Assembly: GCA_023078685.1 (NCBI GenBank)
Contig: JALGAS010000007.1
Span: 1,550,001 to 1,614,000 of the forward strand
DNA: 64,000 nucleotides
Direction: 5' to 3'
From: Neopestalotiopsis rosae
Lineage: Eukaryota; Ascomycota; Sordariomycetes; Amphisphaeriales; Sporocadaceae
This document shows positions 13,304-23,830 of the stretch, one piece after another; the first letter of the stretch is position 1; each line of letters opens with the position of its first letter. The translations under genes and the position numbers were made by a program. A model generated the notes under the pieces. That model made no database searches. It had not been told where the DNA came from and saw only the letters and a program-made list of their open reading frames with translations.

Positions 13304-15370
13304 ATGGCTGGTCGGGTAAAGAAGAAGGGCCAGTCCGGTGCCGCCAAGAACTACATCACCAGAAACCAGGCCATCAAGAAGTTGCAGATCAGCTTGCCCG
13401 ATTTCAGAAAGCTGTGCATCTGGAAGGGTATCTTCCCCCGCGAGCCCAACAACCGCAAGAAAGTCAGCAAGAGCTCGACCGCTTCGACCACCTTCTACTA
13501 TGCCAAGGACATCCAATACCTGCTGCACGAGCCGCTGCTGCAAAAGTTCCGCGACCAGAAGGCTCTCGAGAAGAAGATCTCTCGCGCCCTCGGAAGAGGT
13601 GATGTGACGGACGCCTCCCGCCTCGAGCGCAATGCTGCCAGACCCGAGAAGACGGGCAAGCCCCCGTATACTCTCGACCACCTTGTCCGCGAGCGTTATC
13701 CCACCTTTGTGGACGCCCTCAGAGACCTCGACGATGCTCTGTCGATGCTGTTCCTCTTTGCCAACCTTCCCTCGACCTCGAGTGTTCCCGCCAAGATGAT
13801 TGCCCGCTGCGAGCGGCTATGCCTCGAGTTCCAACACTACCTCATTGTCTCGCAGAGCCTGCGCAAGTCCTTCTTGTCGATCAAGGGTATTTACTACCAG
13901 GCGACCATTCAGGGCGAGGACATTCTTTGGCTTGTCCCCTACAAGTTCAACCAGCGCATCCTTGGCGACATTGATTTCAGAATCATGGGCACTTTTGTTC
14001 AATTCTACATGACTCTCCTCAAGTTTGTCAACTTTAGATTGTACAGCTCGATTGGACTGGTTTACCCGCCAAAGTTTGACGCAAAGAAGGATGAGCTGGC
14101 CGCTGAGCTGGGTGCCTTCACGATTGAGGGCAAGCATGCTACTGCCATCCAAGACAAGCCCGCCGAGGAGAAGCCTACCGAGGATGTCTCCAAGAAGGCC
14201 ATCGACCCGGCAACACAGGCCGCCGTCAACAAGGTCATCAAGCAGCTCGGAAAGGCAGACGACAAGGCAAGCAACGGAGACGCTGCTGCCGATAAGGATG
14301 ACCAGGCGACGGACACCATTGACAAGTTCGAGCCGGCTGCCCCTGGTGGCGATGTTCTTCCCCAGCCCACATACTCCGGAACCGATCCCGGAACGCTTTT
14401 TGCCAATTGCACTTTCTACTTGTCGCGTGAGACACCCAGACAGCCTCTCGAGTTCCTGCTCAAGGCCTTTGGCTGCAAGCGCGTTGGTTGGGATGCTGTC
14501 TTGGGCGAGGGCGCATACACCACGGATGAGCGCGATCCCTCCATCACGCACCAGATTGTGGATCGCCCCCCAATTGCTGCCATGAACGAGGAGAACGGTG
14601 ACGGTGAAGACAACCAGACTGCTCAGAAGCTTGCTGCAAATCAAAGACTGCCTGGCAGAATCTACGTGCAGCCTCAGTGGATCTGGGATAGCGTCAACGA
14701 TGAGGAGCTCAAGCCTGCAGACTTGTATGCGCCAGGCGCACAACTGCCCCCTCATCTGAGTCCCTTTGTCCAGTCCACGGCTGGCGGCTACGACCCCACA
14801 ATTCCCCTGGAGGACCAACAGCCTGAAGAGGAGGCATTGGCTGAGAGTGACGATGAGGATGACGAGGATGAGGAAGAAGAGGAAGAGGAGACCGAGAAGG
14901 GCGCCACCGGCGCCACCACCAAGAAGGGAGAGAGCGCTGCTGATTCCATGGATGTCGATGAAGCCGATGAGGATGAAGACGAGGATTTCGGTGGATTCTC
15001 CGGTGAGGAGGACGAGGACGAAGAGGAAGCTGAAGACGACGCGGAAGAAAAAGAGGAGGAGGAGGAAGAGGATGCGGAGCTCCAACGCCAACGTGAACTC
15101 ATCGCCGAGATGACTGGTCAGGCAGTGGCGCAAAAGCCAGCACAAAATACTCGTTCCAAGGCAAAGGCAGATGCACGGAAGAAGCTGGCAGCACAAGCCA
15201 AGGAGGATGCGGAAGATCTGGAACGTGCAAGAGGCATGCTGAGCAAGAAGAAGCGAAAGCTGCATGATCAAATGCTGTACACCAACAACAAGAAGAGCGC
15301 CGAAGACCAGAAGCTGCGTGAGAAGAGGAGGAAACTGGAAAAGCAAAAGCAAAGGAAGACTCCGGCGTAA
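13304..15370 (+). CDS. NOP7: Pescadillo homologue, 60S ribosome biogenesis
   Basis: Intronless, 688 residues. The N-terminal pescadillo domain is clear ([20 protein letters not shown], then [16 protein letters not shown] and [20 protein letters not shown]). A BRCT domain lies at about 363-490 ([20 protein letters not shown], ending in WIWDSVN). It is followed by very acidic runs (about 505-595) and a basic coiled-coil tail (about 595-688). In yeast, Nop7 forms the PeBoW complex with Erb1 and Ytm1 and is needed for 27S pre-rRNA processing in the nucleolus; the same role is inferred here. A long antisense open frame inside the gene is a shadow of the biased codons. The ATG context (CAAAATGGC) is good. 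Confidence 0.97.
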   Translation: MAGRVKKKGQSGAAKNYITRNQAIKKLQISLPDFRKLCIWKGIFPREPNNRKKVSKSSTASTTFYYAKDIQYLLHEPLLQKFRDQKALEKKISRALGRGDVTDASRLERNAARPEKTGKPPYTLDHLVRERYPTFVDALRDLDDALSMLFLFANLPSTSSVPAKMIARCERLCLEFQHYLIVSQSLRKSFLSIKGIYYQATIQGEDILWLVPYKFNQRILGDIDFRIMGTFVQFYMTLLKFVNFRLYSSIGLVYPPKFDAKKDELAAELGAFTIEGKHATAIQDKPAEEKPTEDVSKKAIDPATQAAVNKVIKQLGKADDKASNGDAAADKDDQATDTIDKFEPAAPGGDVLPQPTYSGTDPGTLFANCTFYLSRETPRQPLEFLLKAFGCKRVGWDAVLGEGAYTTDERDPSITHQIVDRPPIAAMNEENGDGEDNQTAQKLAANQRLPGRIYVQPQWIWDSVNDEELKPADLYAPGAQLPPHLSPFVQSTAGGYDPTIPLEDQQPEEEALAESDDEDDEDEEEEEEETEKGATGATTKKGESAADSMDVDEADEDEDEDFGGFSGEEDEDEEEAEDDAEEKEEEEEEDAELQRQRELIAEMTGQAVAQKPAQNTRSKAKADARKKLAAQAKEDAEDLERARGMLSKKKRKLHDQMLYTNNKKSAEDQKLREKRRKLEKQKQRKTPA

Positions 15371-15814
15371 AATTGGTTTACATAGATTCTAGTTCATGGT
15401 GCTTCATAATACCACAGGTTGTTTTCTCTTGTTACTTGACGTGTATTCACTCTTGCCAACCACAGTATCCACCTTGTACAGATATGATCAATGGAAATGA
15501 AATGGTCCTCATAATATCGAACCAGACCTGGATGTTAGCCTTTGACAAACCATAAATAAGCATTGAAAATAATTTCTTCTTACGACTATGAGCTGTCAGC
15601 ATTCATTTGTTAATATGTGCACAAATTTCTCAGCTATGTAAACCAGAGATTTGGCAGTCTGCTTGACGCCCCACTAAAACATAGAGCATTTTCCCAGCGG
15701 GCGCTAAGAGCGATACAGCATTGTTCAGACCTTAATACCGCCCGTTACTGACTGCTCATTAGGAGGCTGCACACACCAAGATACCCTGATCCACGATCAA
15801 GAGTCAGTGCGAAA
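15371..15814. other. NOP7 3' region and promoter of the RRN9-domain gene
   Basis: This 444-bp AT-rich spacer lies between two head-to-tail genes. No additional gene or repeat was seen. Confidence 0.4.
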
Positions 15815-18053
15815 ATGCCAGCAGGATCAGAAGATGAATACGAATCATCGACCGGCTCTTCAGGGTCTGAGAGCGACCGTCCGAATCGCTGGGACGGACC
15901 CGCGTCGACATGGCAGGACATGAACAGGGAAGAAATCAATACACTAACAGCACTGGACGAGTTACGGAGCCGCGACTTGTCCGTTCATCTTTACAATACC
16001 TACGCTCTAAAGCAGCGCCACAAGAAGCCTGGAAATGACAATGGCCCAGAAGCTGAAAAGGTAAACATCCAGCCACTCAGGGAATTATTTTCCCTATCGC
16101 TCTGAGTTATCTCGGGTCACTAAAATCCAGTGATAGGATGTAGATGCTGCTACTGGGGAGACGATTCCCCAGGATAATTGGCTGCCGCAGGGCTCGTGGA
16201 CGGCGTGGCCCATGAGCGTGGACAGAGTGCCTCCGGATGACTTTATGCGGTGCAATGAGAATGACCCAGACGAGGTCTATACCATTGCGAATCCTCGGCG
16301 TGGAAATCCGAGTGCGCCTCTGGAGGATGCGGTAGCTGCGGCCGTCTTGCGATTTGCAAAAGCAAGATTCTCGGCCCGTCCGTGGGAGAGCGTCGCAGTT
16401 GGATCCGAGGTTGACGATAAAAATGACATGTTCGATGACGAGGATGATGACGAGGATGATGACGAAGACGATGAGGGAGAGAGCAGCGATCCAGAATCGC
16501 TCACTGGACCTGGGAGCAGGGCTTCGAAACCTTCACGATCTCGATCACGGTCACGATCAAAGTCTGCCAAACGGACGGCTGGCGGTTCAGCCCGGGATAA
16601 GAAACATGATCCAGTGGGCTCGGGAGAAGAGCCTGATGCTGAGGAACGTGTTGTCGATCCTCTGGGAAAGCGACTGCTCAAGCCGACTGTCGCCGAGGAC
16701 GATGACTTGTCGCACAAAATCATGCGTCCTGCTGTGAGAAGCGTCTTGACGAAATTAGACGCAACCTTGATGATATTGCATCATTCAAGAAAAGCAGCTG
16801 TCGATTACATGTCGGACTCATCCAGCGACAACGAGGTAGATGTATCAGATCGCACAAAACGTTCGAGAAGTGTTGGCTCAGAGCCTCCTGCCAAAAAGCG
16901 ACGTGGGCGGCCTCCGAAAGCTGGGCTCGCGCTGCGGACTCGTTTGCCACCTCCAGAGCTTCCTACAAGCCGTAATGACGGCTTTGCAGGAGACTCAGCG
17001 CCCAAAGCCGGTACAGAAAGTGGTGTCGATACAGAAGATCAATCCAAGAAGCGAAAGGTTGGTCGACCCCGCAAGGTTTATCCACGACTCGAAGGAGAGA
17101 CAGATAGAGATTTCGCGATTCGAGTGGCGAGACTTCGCAAAGAGCCAGTCCCGATTTTCAATGACGCGCACACGTTGGACTCCGACAATCCTAAGAGTAG
17201 CGGTTCGGAGGCGGTGTCGCCGCTCAAACCCAGCAAGAGAGGTCGCAAGGCGTCAAGACCTCGTGCACCTTCACCCGGCACTATAGAGAAGAGGGCCGCT
17301 CAGAGGCGTAAAAAGGCATTGCGATACGGACTGAGAGACTGGAAAGATGTGCTGGGTGCTGCTGCCTTGGCTGGGTTCCCACGGGATGCTCTCGATCGAG
17401 CAGCTCGACGTTGCGCGGATCTTTTCCAGGGCAGCATGGAGTTGCACTCGCTGGTTGAAACTCCTCTGGACAAGGACAATCAATCTCAGCGAGTTCAGTA
17501 TCATCCGGGTATGTTGGCCGACATGAACGACCTGGGCGTTGAGGATGAGGACAACTATAGCAGCGGCGATGAAACACAATCCCGAACTGCAAGGCATATT
17601 CGCGCCCCAAGTGCCGCCCTGTCTGCATCTTCAGACGGCCGGGGCAGATCGAGGAGCCGTTCGCGGTCCCTCAGCCGGGCCAGGACCACCTCCTCTCGCT
17701 CGCGGTCCACGTCGGTAGGCGGCACACACTTTTGTAATATCCGCGGCTGCCCAAGAAGCACGGAAGGGTTCTCGAGGCGGCAAAACCTGATCCGGCACAT
17801 GAAACTGGTGCACGGCATGGATAAAGATGAAGCATTGACGGACATTGACGTTGACAGCGAGGACGAGATGCACGGAGCTGTGCACGTCGACGGCTTCCTG
17901 AAGCCGATCCGGATCAGGCCGGCGTGGAAGAGTGAAGATCGCGCGGCGGCTAGGAAAGCCGCTGGCGGGCGCCGTGGTGGTAGGAGAGATAGGCTTGGAA
18001 GCGCGACGGAGACGGGGGGTGATGATAGTGATGTTGTCATGGGCGATGATTAA
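15815..18053 (+). CDS. RRN9: RRN9-domain protein, RNA polymerase I initiation factor
   Basis: Exons 15815..16060 and 16137..18053 encode 720 residues; the donor is GTAAAC and the acceptor TAG, phase 0. The Rrn9-type region spans about 38-113: LTALDELRSRDLSVHLYNTY, then after the intron NWLPQGSWTAWPMSVDRVP. Yeast Rrn9 belongs to the upstream activating factor of Pol I, so a role in rDNA transcription is inferred. Downstream are an Asp/Glu run (about 178-200), SR-rich stretches, two AT-hook-like motifs (KRRGRPPK near 336 and KVGRPRK near 386), a basic segment, and one C2H2-type zinc finger near 614-640 (C-x4-C-x15-H-x4-H). The protein is about twice the length of yeast Rrn9, and the extra motifs suggest direct DNA contact. 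The family call rests on the N-terminus only. Confidence 0.8.
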
Positions 18054-18359
18054 GTTATGCGCCGGTGTGTATTGCGTGAGCACAGCAAAAGATCCAAGTG
18101 ATTCACAAGTACAGTATCCTAGAACACTCAATTAGAAATATAGTGGTATTTTCTTGAGACTTTCCTCCCATTTGGCTTGAGCTGATATTATTTTGTCTCG
18201 AGATATGTTTCGCTTGCAGCCTGAGCTAGTTCCATCATGTCGTACAGAATCCATGGAGCATTCTCTCTTGGATTATTTTATATAATCTGAGTAAAATGTT
18301 TGAGAAATGAGACGATCAACCATGTCACTGAACCCAAGTCCATTTCCTCCTCCACGGCA
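18054..18359. other. Convergent 3' intergenic region
   Basis: This 306-bp AT-rich interval lies between the stops of the RRN9-domain gene (+) and the HAD hydrolase gene (-). It probably contains both 3' UTRs. Confidence 0.4.
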
Positions 18360-19379
18360 TCAAGCCGCCTCCTTGGCCTTGAACTGCCTCTCCACCTCAT
18401 CCGCAAAATCCCCAATGGAATCAAACCTCCACTCAAACCCCACAGAGTCCTTGAACTCCTTGAGCTCGTCCTTGACGATGCCGCCGCCGCCGCCCCGGTC
18501 GGCGCCCCGCGAGATCCAGACGCTGCGCAGGCCCAGCTCTTTGCACGGCACGTGGTCCACCTTGAGGCTGCGCGCGACGTGCAGCAACTCGCCCTTTTCG
18601 GCGTCGGCGCCCAGCTCCTTGCGCGCGTGCCCGAAGAGGTACTCAAAGTTCTTGGGGTCGGGCTTGTAGCTGCCGATTTCTTGGGCCGTGTAGACGCCGT
18701 CAAAGTCGACTCCTTCCACTTTTTGACAGGTCGAAGTTAGTGGCTTATCCATAAGGTGATTGTGATTTGATTGTTGGGGTGGGTCATGATGCTTGACTCT
18801 TACGCAGATGGTAGAATCAGGGCATCTTGTGACAGTGCCCCGGGAATAGTATCAAGAATGGAAGAGAGCAAATAAAAACTTACGTTGCCTCTCAATGGTG
18901 CTCTTCATGTTCATATTGTCGATATTACTCAAGATAGCCAATTTGTAATACTTCTTCAATCGGCGCAGTCCGTCTACGGTATCAGGGAACGCGGGATAGG
19001 TCCCGGGAGCATTTCCGAGGGGCTCGGCAATGGAATCGGAAAGCGCGGCGATGCCGAGTTCGTGCGCCAGCCGCGTCGCTGCTGCTACTAGTATCTCATT
19101 GTATAGCAGGTGCGGTTGTCGTTTCTGTATGTCCACGATAGCCAGGTCAAACTTTTGCATGACTGCGATCGGCGGGTCTTCATTGTGAGGGTCTGACGCT
19201 GGTAGTTGTGAGGTCAGGGCAACCAAGGACTTGAGGAGGCCGCCTTCCCAATCTATGAGAGTACCATAGCAGTCGAAGCTGTCGGTTTGATGAGTTCTTG
19301 TCTCTTGCTACGATGAAAGACGAGCTAGTTACCTCAGAGCTTTGAAACTGGTCAGGTCTGGATGTTTGCTCGGTGCCAT
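18360..19379 (-). CDS. HAD-superfamily hydrolase (haloacid dehalogenase-like)
   Basis: Exons complement(19379..19333), complement(19278..18884) and complement(18718..18360) encode 266 residues. HAD motif I is split by intron 1 and restored by splicing (FDCYGTLIDW, nucleophile Asp about residue 18). Motif II is LAILSNID. Motif III and the substrate loop follow in exon 3 (EIGSYKPDPKNFEYL). Motif IV is probably the GLRSVWISRGAD region. The type II dehalogenase-like fungal family acts on small organic or phosphorylated substrates; the substrate here cannot be read from sequence. A Gly-rich loop (GADRGGGGG) sits near residue 225. The start is supported by the in-frame motif I fusion. No signal peptide is visible, so it is probably cytosolic. 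Confidence 0.9.
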
Positions 19380-20950
19380 ATCTGTGTCTTGGGCCGCAAA
19401 CTTGTCAAATCAGGATGATTCAGACAATTGCGAAGATCAAATAGAATAGTCTTGTCTGCTTGGTCTAGTCAATTCGAGGAGCTATTCGGACTCAAAATTG
19501 TGGTCACTTATAAGTTGGGGGAGATGACTCCAAACCCCGACGTCATAGTTGCATGAATAACGTTTCTTTCCCCAACTCCTTATGAAATGCGCGCCTTTTG
19601 AATTTGTGGCACAAACAATATGAGCAAGGCAGTAGGAGCCCCTCAATTCATGCCAAAACCAGGCGTTTCGTGCAGAAGTACTGTCAAATCATAAACGATT
19701 ATACCCACAATATAGCCGTGGCAACTTCCCCACGACGACATGGAAGGGCGTCGCCAAAGGCGTCCTCGATGGCCTGATGCGCCCGAATGAGCAGCTCCGA
19801 GGGGACGGACATACGAGGTTGTGTTCTTCACAGCATTTATAGAAGTATGACTCTTCGCAAAAGCTCATTTGTGGTCAGCAGTCGCATTACCAATTTCTCT
19901 ATCGAGTCATTCCGTCCATGATTTTAGTATGCTAAATCGTCTCTATTCTATTTCACACTACTCATTGTCGTCCAAAGGCCATATTATTATACAATCAGTG
20001 ATTGAATGGTGAGTCGATTTTAGAATAGTTTACAGTGACAAAATAAAGTGTGAGTAAACAGACTTATATACCCTTGCTGTTGTGTCACCCAAACAATGCC
20101 ACACTTCTCAGCCACTATGTGGCGCAATCGAATACTACAGGTGAATCAACATCATACTATATCAAAATACAGAGGCGATCTCCAGATGTCTATCTATCTA
20201 CGTAGCAAAATGATTACAGTCCCTGATTCTGTGTAGCTTCAGTAGCTCATAAGCTATAGCTTGCTAGCTATAATTCAGAGTAGTTGGGCTGGGGAAGGAG
20301 CAATTATTATTCTATATTCATATTCGAGAAGGACACGAGGCTTCATAGGCACATTGATGTATGCTAGCAAGGTTTTAGCAACATACATTGATTTAATACA
20401 TCATTCTATCACGCTCGGTCACTATGGTTCAATCGATACATCCAAATGGCGACGCAACAAAAACATGTCGAGTTTGTTTTGTCTAGCTGGGAGTCATAAT
20501 TGTCGTCACTGAATATATGTTTTGATTGCTGTCTACTCTCAAGATATATAAGTGGATGGTAGACAACGTTCATGCCTTGTAGACTCGGCCCTCCTCTCAA
20601 GGTCATAGTCCGACATGACAGGCTAGATCGTTGTAATAGATCATAGATCATGGTTTATTGACCGATATCGAGGAACATGGATCGCCACAAAGCCAGAGAA
20701 GAGAGCGAACCATGATCATATGGCCCGACAATCTCTATCAAGATGATTGATAACCTTGAAGTATCGTCTTATGAATCGTAACTCAACTGTCGGACGAAAA
20801 GGGCGGCTACTAGACTTGCTCTAGCTTTCCATTTCATCCTATGTAAGGTCTCCTGATTCAGAGCTCCTTCGGTCAGGTGGTCCAAACTACCTTGGAGTGC
20901 CTGCCGAGTTCTGGATTTTGGAAGCTCTGACCCGCTCAAGCTCCGGTCCC
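19380..20950. other. AT-rich intergenic region, no gene seen
   Basis: The first ~100 bp are the promoter of the HAD gene. The rest is AT-rich with many short direct repeats and no coding-like frame. It forms the left edge of the accessory island that carries the tandem family. Confidence 0.5.
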
Positions 20951-20957
20951 CAGGAAT

Positions 20958-20965
20958 TATAAATA
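20958..20965 (+). promoter_or_regulatory. TATA box of family copy A
   Basis: TATAAATA lies 405 bp upstream of the copy A start codon. Copy B has the same octamer at nearly the same distance (399 bp). In both, the box is followed by a CCCTCC-containing segment, a pyrimidine-rich tract with a CTCA/TTTC microsatellite, and a GGTGAC(C/T)GCAA block. The conserved arrangement supports a real promoter and a long 5' leader. Confidence 0.6.
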
Positions 20966-21010
20966 TTGCCTCTGATTCAACTCAACCCTCCCTCCTTTTC
21001 TTTCTTCTTC

Positions 21011-21046
21011 CTCACTCACTCACTCACTCACTCACTCACTCACTCA
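21011..21046 (+). repeat. CTCA microsatellite
   Basis: About nine tandem CTCA units lie in the putative 5' leader of family copy A. Copy B has a shorter, interrupted version plus a TTTC run at the same place (about 23466-23512). Confidence 0.85.
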
Positions 21047-21362
21047 TATCAACTGGTGACCGCAACACAATATTCCTACCTGTCCTGACCTATTGACAGT
21101 GATCATAATTCAACTCAATTAAGTTCTACCAATAACCCAAGTCCCTCGTCGCTGTCAAGCCCTACAAGGTGCCATAAATCAAACCGCGTTGGCATCTCCC
21201 ACTCACCCCTTTTCCTTTGATCGATTCTAGGACTATCCTTCCGCCTTTACCTTTGTTCCGCTAGAAGCGCTCCGATTCATTTCATCACTCCGATCATCAA
21301 TTGCCACGAAACACTTACCGCTACTTACCCACTTCTTTGGATCAACCTGGCCTACTTTCGCA

Positions 21363-22900
21363 ATGGCTGGTGGACGCAAGTATAAGCCGTCGCAAATCCG
21401 CTACGCACTCGAGTGCATCCTGGCTGGATTTTCGAACAAGGAGGCCATTGCACTATTCAGGAACAGATTTGGAAATCAAGATTGGGGAATGGCCCAGTTG
21501 AAGTACATGAGGGTGACATACGGCGATCATCCAGACTTTGGGTTAGTAGGCCCTCCTTGATCTTCTTCGCGCTATATCAACGTTTATGGCTCATGATAGC
21601 TTTGTCGCAAGGGACTATGTTCGATGGAGTATGCTAACGTCGCGGAAAATAGTTGCTGCTTAGTTAATCAAACCAAGATGGCTGAGCAAGAGAAGGCTGC
21701 CCTTCGAGCTCGACTAGTCGCAGAAGCGAGGCAAGGACCTGAGGCTGTGCATTCCGACGATGTAACGGAATGGACGACACCAAAAAATTCGGCTGACCAG
21801 AGTGTTCTTAACCATCAGTCCCAAGATCCGTCATCAAGCTTGCAAAACATGGCACCACTCGCACCATATCAGAACGGCGCTGTATTCACTGATCCGTAGA
21901 ACGGTCAAATGGATACTCTGCAGTTCTCGTATATCCAGATGTCGAGGGCGCACACGATGAGTGATGCTGTATCGCCTATGCATAACCTCGATCTGTTGAC
22001 CGCTCCTGTTTCTGAGTCTCAGAGACAGGTACCCGCCCTCACAGTCAACAGCGATGTGATCATGCCAAGTATCGAACAAGGTTTCGATTTCTCAACCTTC
22101 TTGGAGGATGAAACGAGCAGCAACATTTTATCTGACAACAGTATGGTTGATCCATCATTGGACTCAATGGACTTTTTCTGTGAGTACTATGTCTGTGCTT
22201 CCCAGGTATACGACCTGAAATATGAACAATGTCTTACCTCATCATAGATATCAATCAGGACGAAGCGAGCTCGTCTCAAATGGCTGGAGATTCTCTTCTT
22301 GAGAACTTCGATTTCTCATTGCCTGATTTTGCCGAGCAAGACCAAGACCAAGACATGGAGCTTCAAAATTCCATAAACACCAATTCCAAGGCACATGCAG
22401 CGAGCTATGAAAATCGAGATCATGGAGAGCTGAACGCCTTGTTCGATATGAGTAAATCGGGCCACTTTAATCAAGCATCAAGTGTACCTATGGCTCAAAT
22501 GACAGAAGTCTTCGAACAAGACGCACCTCTCCAGCATGATGGCGTCTCGCTCCCTTCGGCTCCGATCTCAGAGATGCCCGCGGCGGCTGAATATCAGCAT
22601 AGCCACCCGCAGACTGAGTCTCATGCATCAGTTTCACGTGCAGCAGCACACTACAGCGTGCCAAGCCATCAAGTTATCGAGATGAACGTCGGAAACCCAC
22701 CAGCCCAACCCCATGGCTGTAGTGAAGCCAACCGATCTGGATGGGACGACCAAGGATGGTGGTATAGGAGCAATCATGATGGCTGCCCGCTCCCAATCAC
22801 ACATCGTCACGATACCAATGGCCAGGTATCGTTTACGGATATGGGAGATGTTTTAAAGATGGTAAACGAGATAATGGGCGTGGCGAGACGGGGCCATTGA
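21363..22900 (+). CDS. Tandem family copy A: unknown protein with conserved in-frame TAG
   Basis: Exons 21363..21541, 21653..22179 and 22248..22900 form 453 codons with one internal TAG at 21897-21899 (codon 142). Introns have GTTAGT and GTGAGT donors and TAG acceptors, with a CTAAC branch in intron 1. The N-terminal ~65 residues (start MAGGRKYKPSQIRYALECIL) look like three helices, possibly an HTH/Myb-like DNA-binding fold; this is inference. The middle is acidic and Ser/Gln-rich. The C-terminal ~60 residues contain GCSEANRSGW, GWWYRSNHDGCPLP and a terminal helix DVLKMVNEIMGVAR. Without recoding the product would be 141 residues and lack that domain. Copy B shares length, intron positions and the TAG. 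I know no named family that matches. Confidence 0.75.
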
Positions 22901-23431
22901 TATTAATATTTGGAAAATGGGCATTTAGCGGAAGACATATATACCCAGCATCTACTGGGGTACACTTTTAAATAAGTCCATTACACTCCGGTGCACCTTA
23001 GGGACGGGGGAATTTGCTTTCGGTCACAGCATATTTGCTTCTATCAGACCAAAGGTTTCAGGGCATAGAGCACTTCCAATCCGATTACTTAATAATTCAA
23101 AATCATTATTCCGTGATAGGGCATAGTCTCATGCCCTGTATGGCAAGAGTGCAGAGAGAAGTTTGTGGATAAGAAATGAGTCGTTCAGGGAGCACCACGA
23201 CCCTGCATAGTAGCATCATCACTCTTCTCCAGACACCCTTTGGCTGAAATATGACGTACAACAACATCCACCGAAACGTCGACTGGGCGTATGATGTCTT
23301 CCAACCACGGTTGGATAGGTATGCTTGGCAGGAGTGCCGCCGACTGCCTCGCACAGTGATAGATACCAGGTCGTCAGGTGTTATTCACTTTTTGCAGATG
23401 ACGGCCCAAAAATTGTGAGCGCATCCATAAC
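22901..23431. other. Spacer between family copies A and B
   Basis: About 530 bp covering the copy A 3' UTR and upstream sequence of copy B. No gene was seen. Confidence 0.4.
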
Positions 23432-23439
23432 TATAAATA
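23432..23439 (+). promoter_or_regulatory. TATA box of family copy B
   Basis: TATAAATA lies 399 bp before the copy B start codon. It is the positional counterpart of the box upstream of copy A and is followed by the same order of pyrimidine tract and GGTGACTGCAA block. Confidence 0.6.
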
Positions 23440-23465
23440 CTACCACTGATCCGATTCACCCTCCC

Positions 23466-23490
23466 CTTTCTTTCTTTCTTTCTTTCTTCC
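23466..23490 (+). repeat. TTTC microsatellite
   Basis: Five to six TTTC units lie in the copy B leader, at the position of the CTCA repeat in copy A. A short GTC-type trinucleotide run also occurs nearby at about 23634-23655. Confidence 0.75.
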
Positions 23491-23830
23491 TCGCTCACTC
23501 ACTTACTTAATCAATCATTGGTGACTGCAAGATAACAGCCCTTTCTTTTCCAGCCGAATGAACAGTGGTCCTCCATACGATAATCTTACGAAGCTCACCT
23601 ACAGGATCGGCTTCTATTCCGATTTCTCACATTCGTCGTCATCGTCGTCGTCGTGAGCGGCCGATCCTAGTTGGCAATCGCGAAACCATCTAGTACCTAT
23701 CGCAATTCATTCCGACGACGTCCCCTACTCCTCCTATTCGACGACTTCAGTCTAGCTTACCTTACGTTCTTCATTCTCACAAAATCACCATTCATTCTAT
23801 TCATTTACTAATTCCCTGCTATCAATCAAC

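Noticed and set aside
13817..15352. 511-residue antisense frame inside NOP7
   Set aside because: It mirrors the acidic and GC-biased codons of NOP7, gives an unlikely Leu-rich product, and lacks its own signals.
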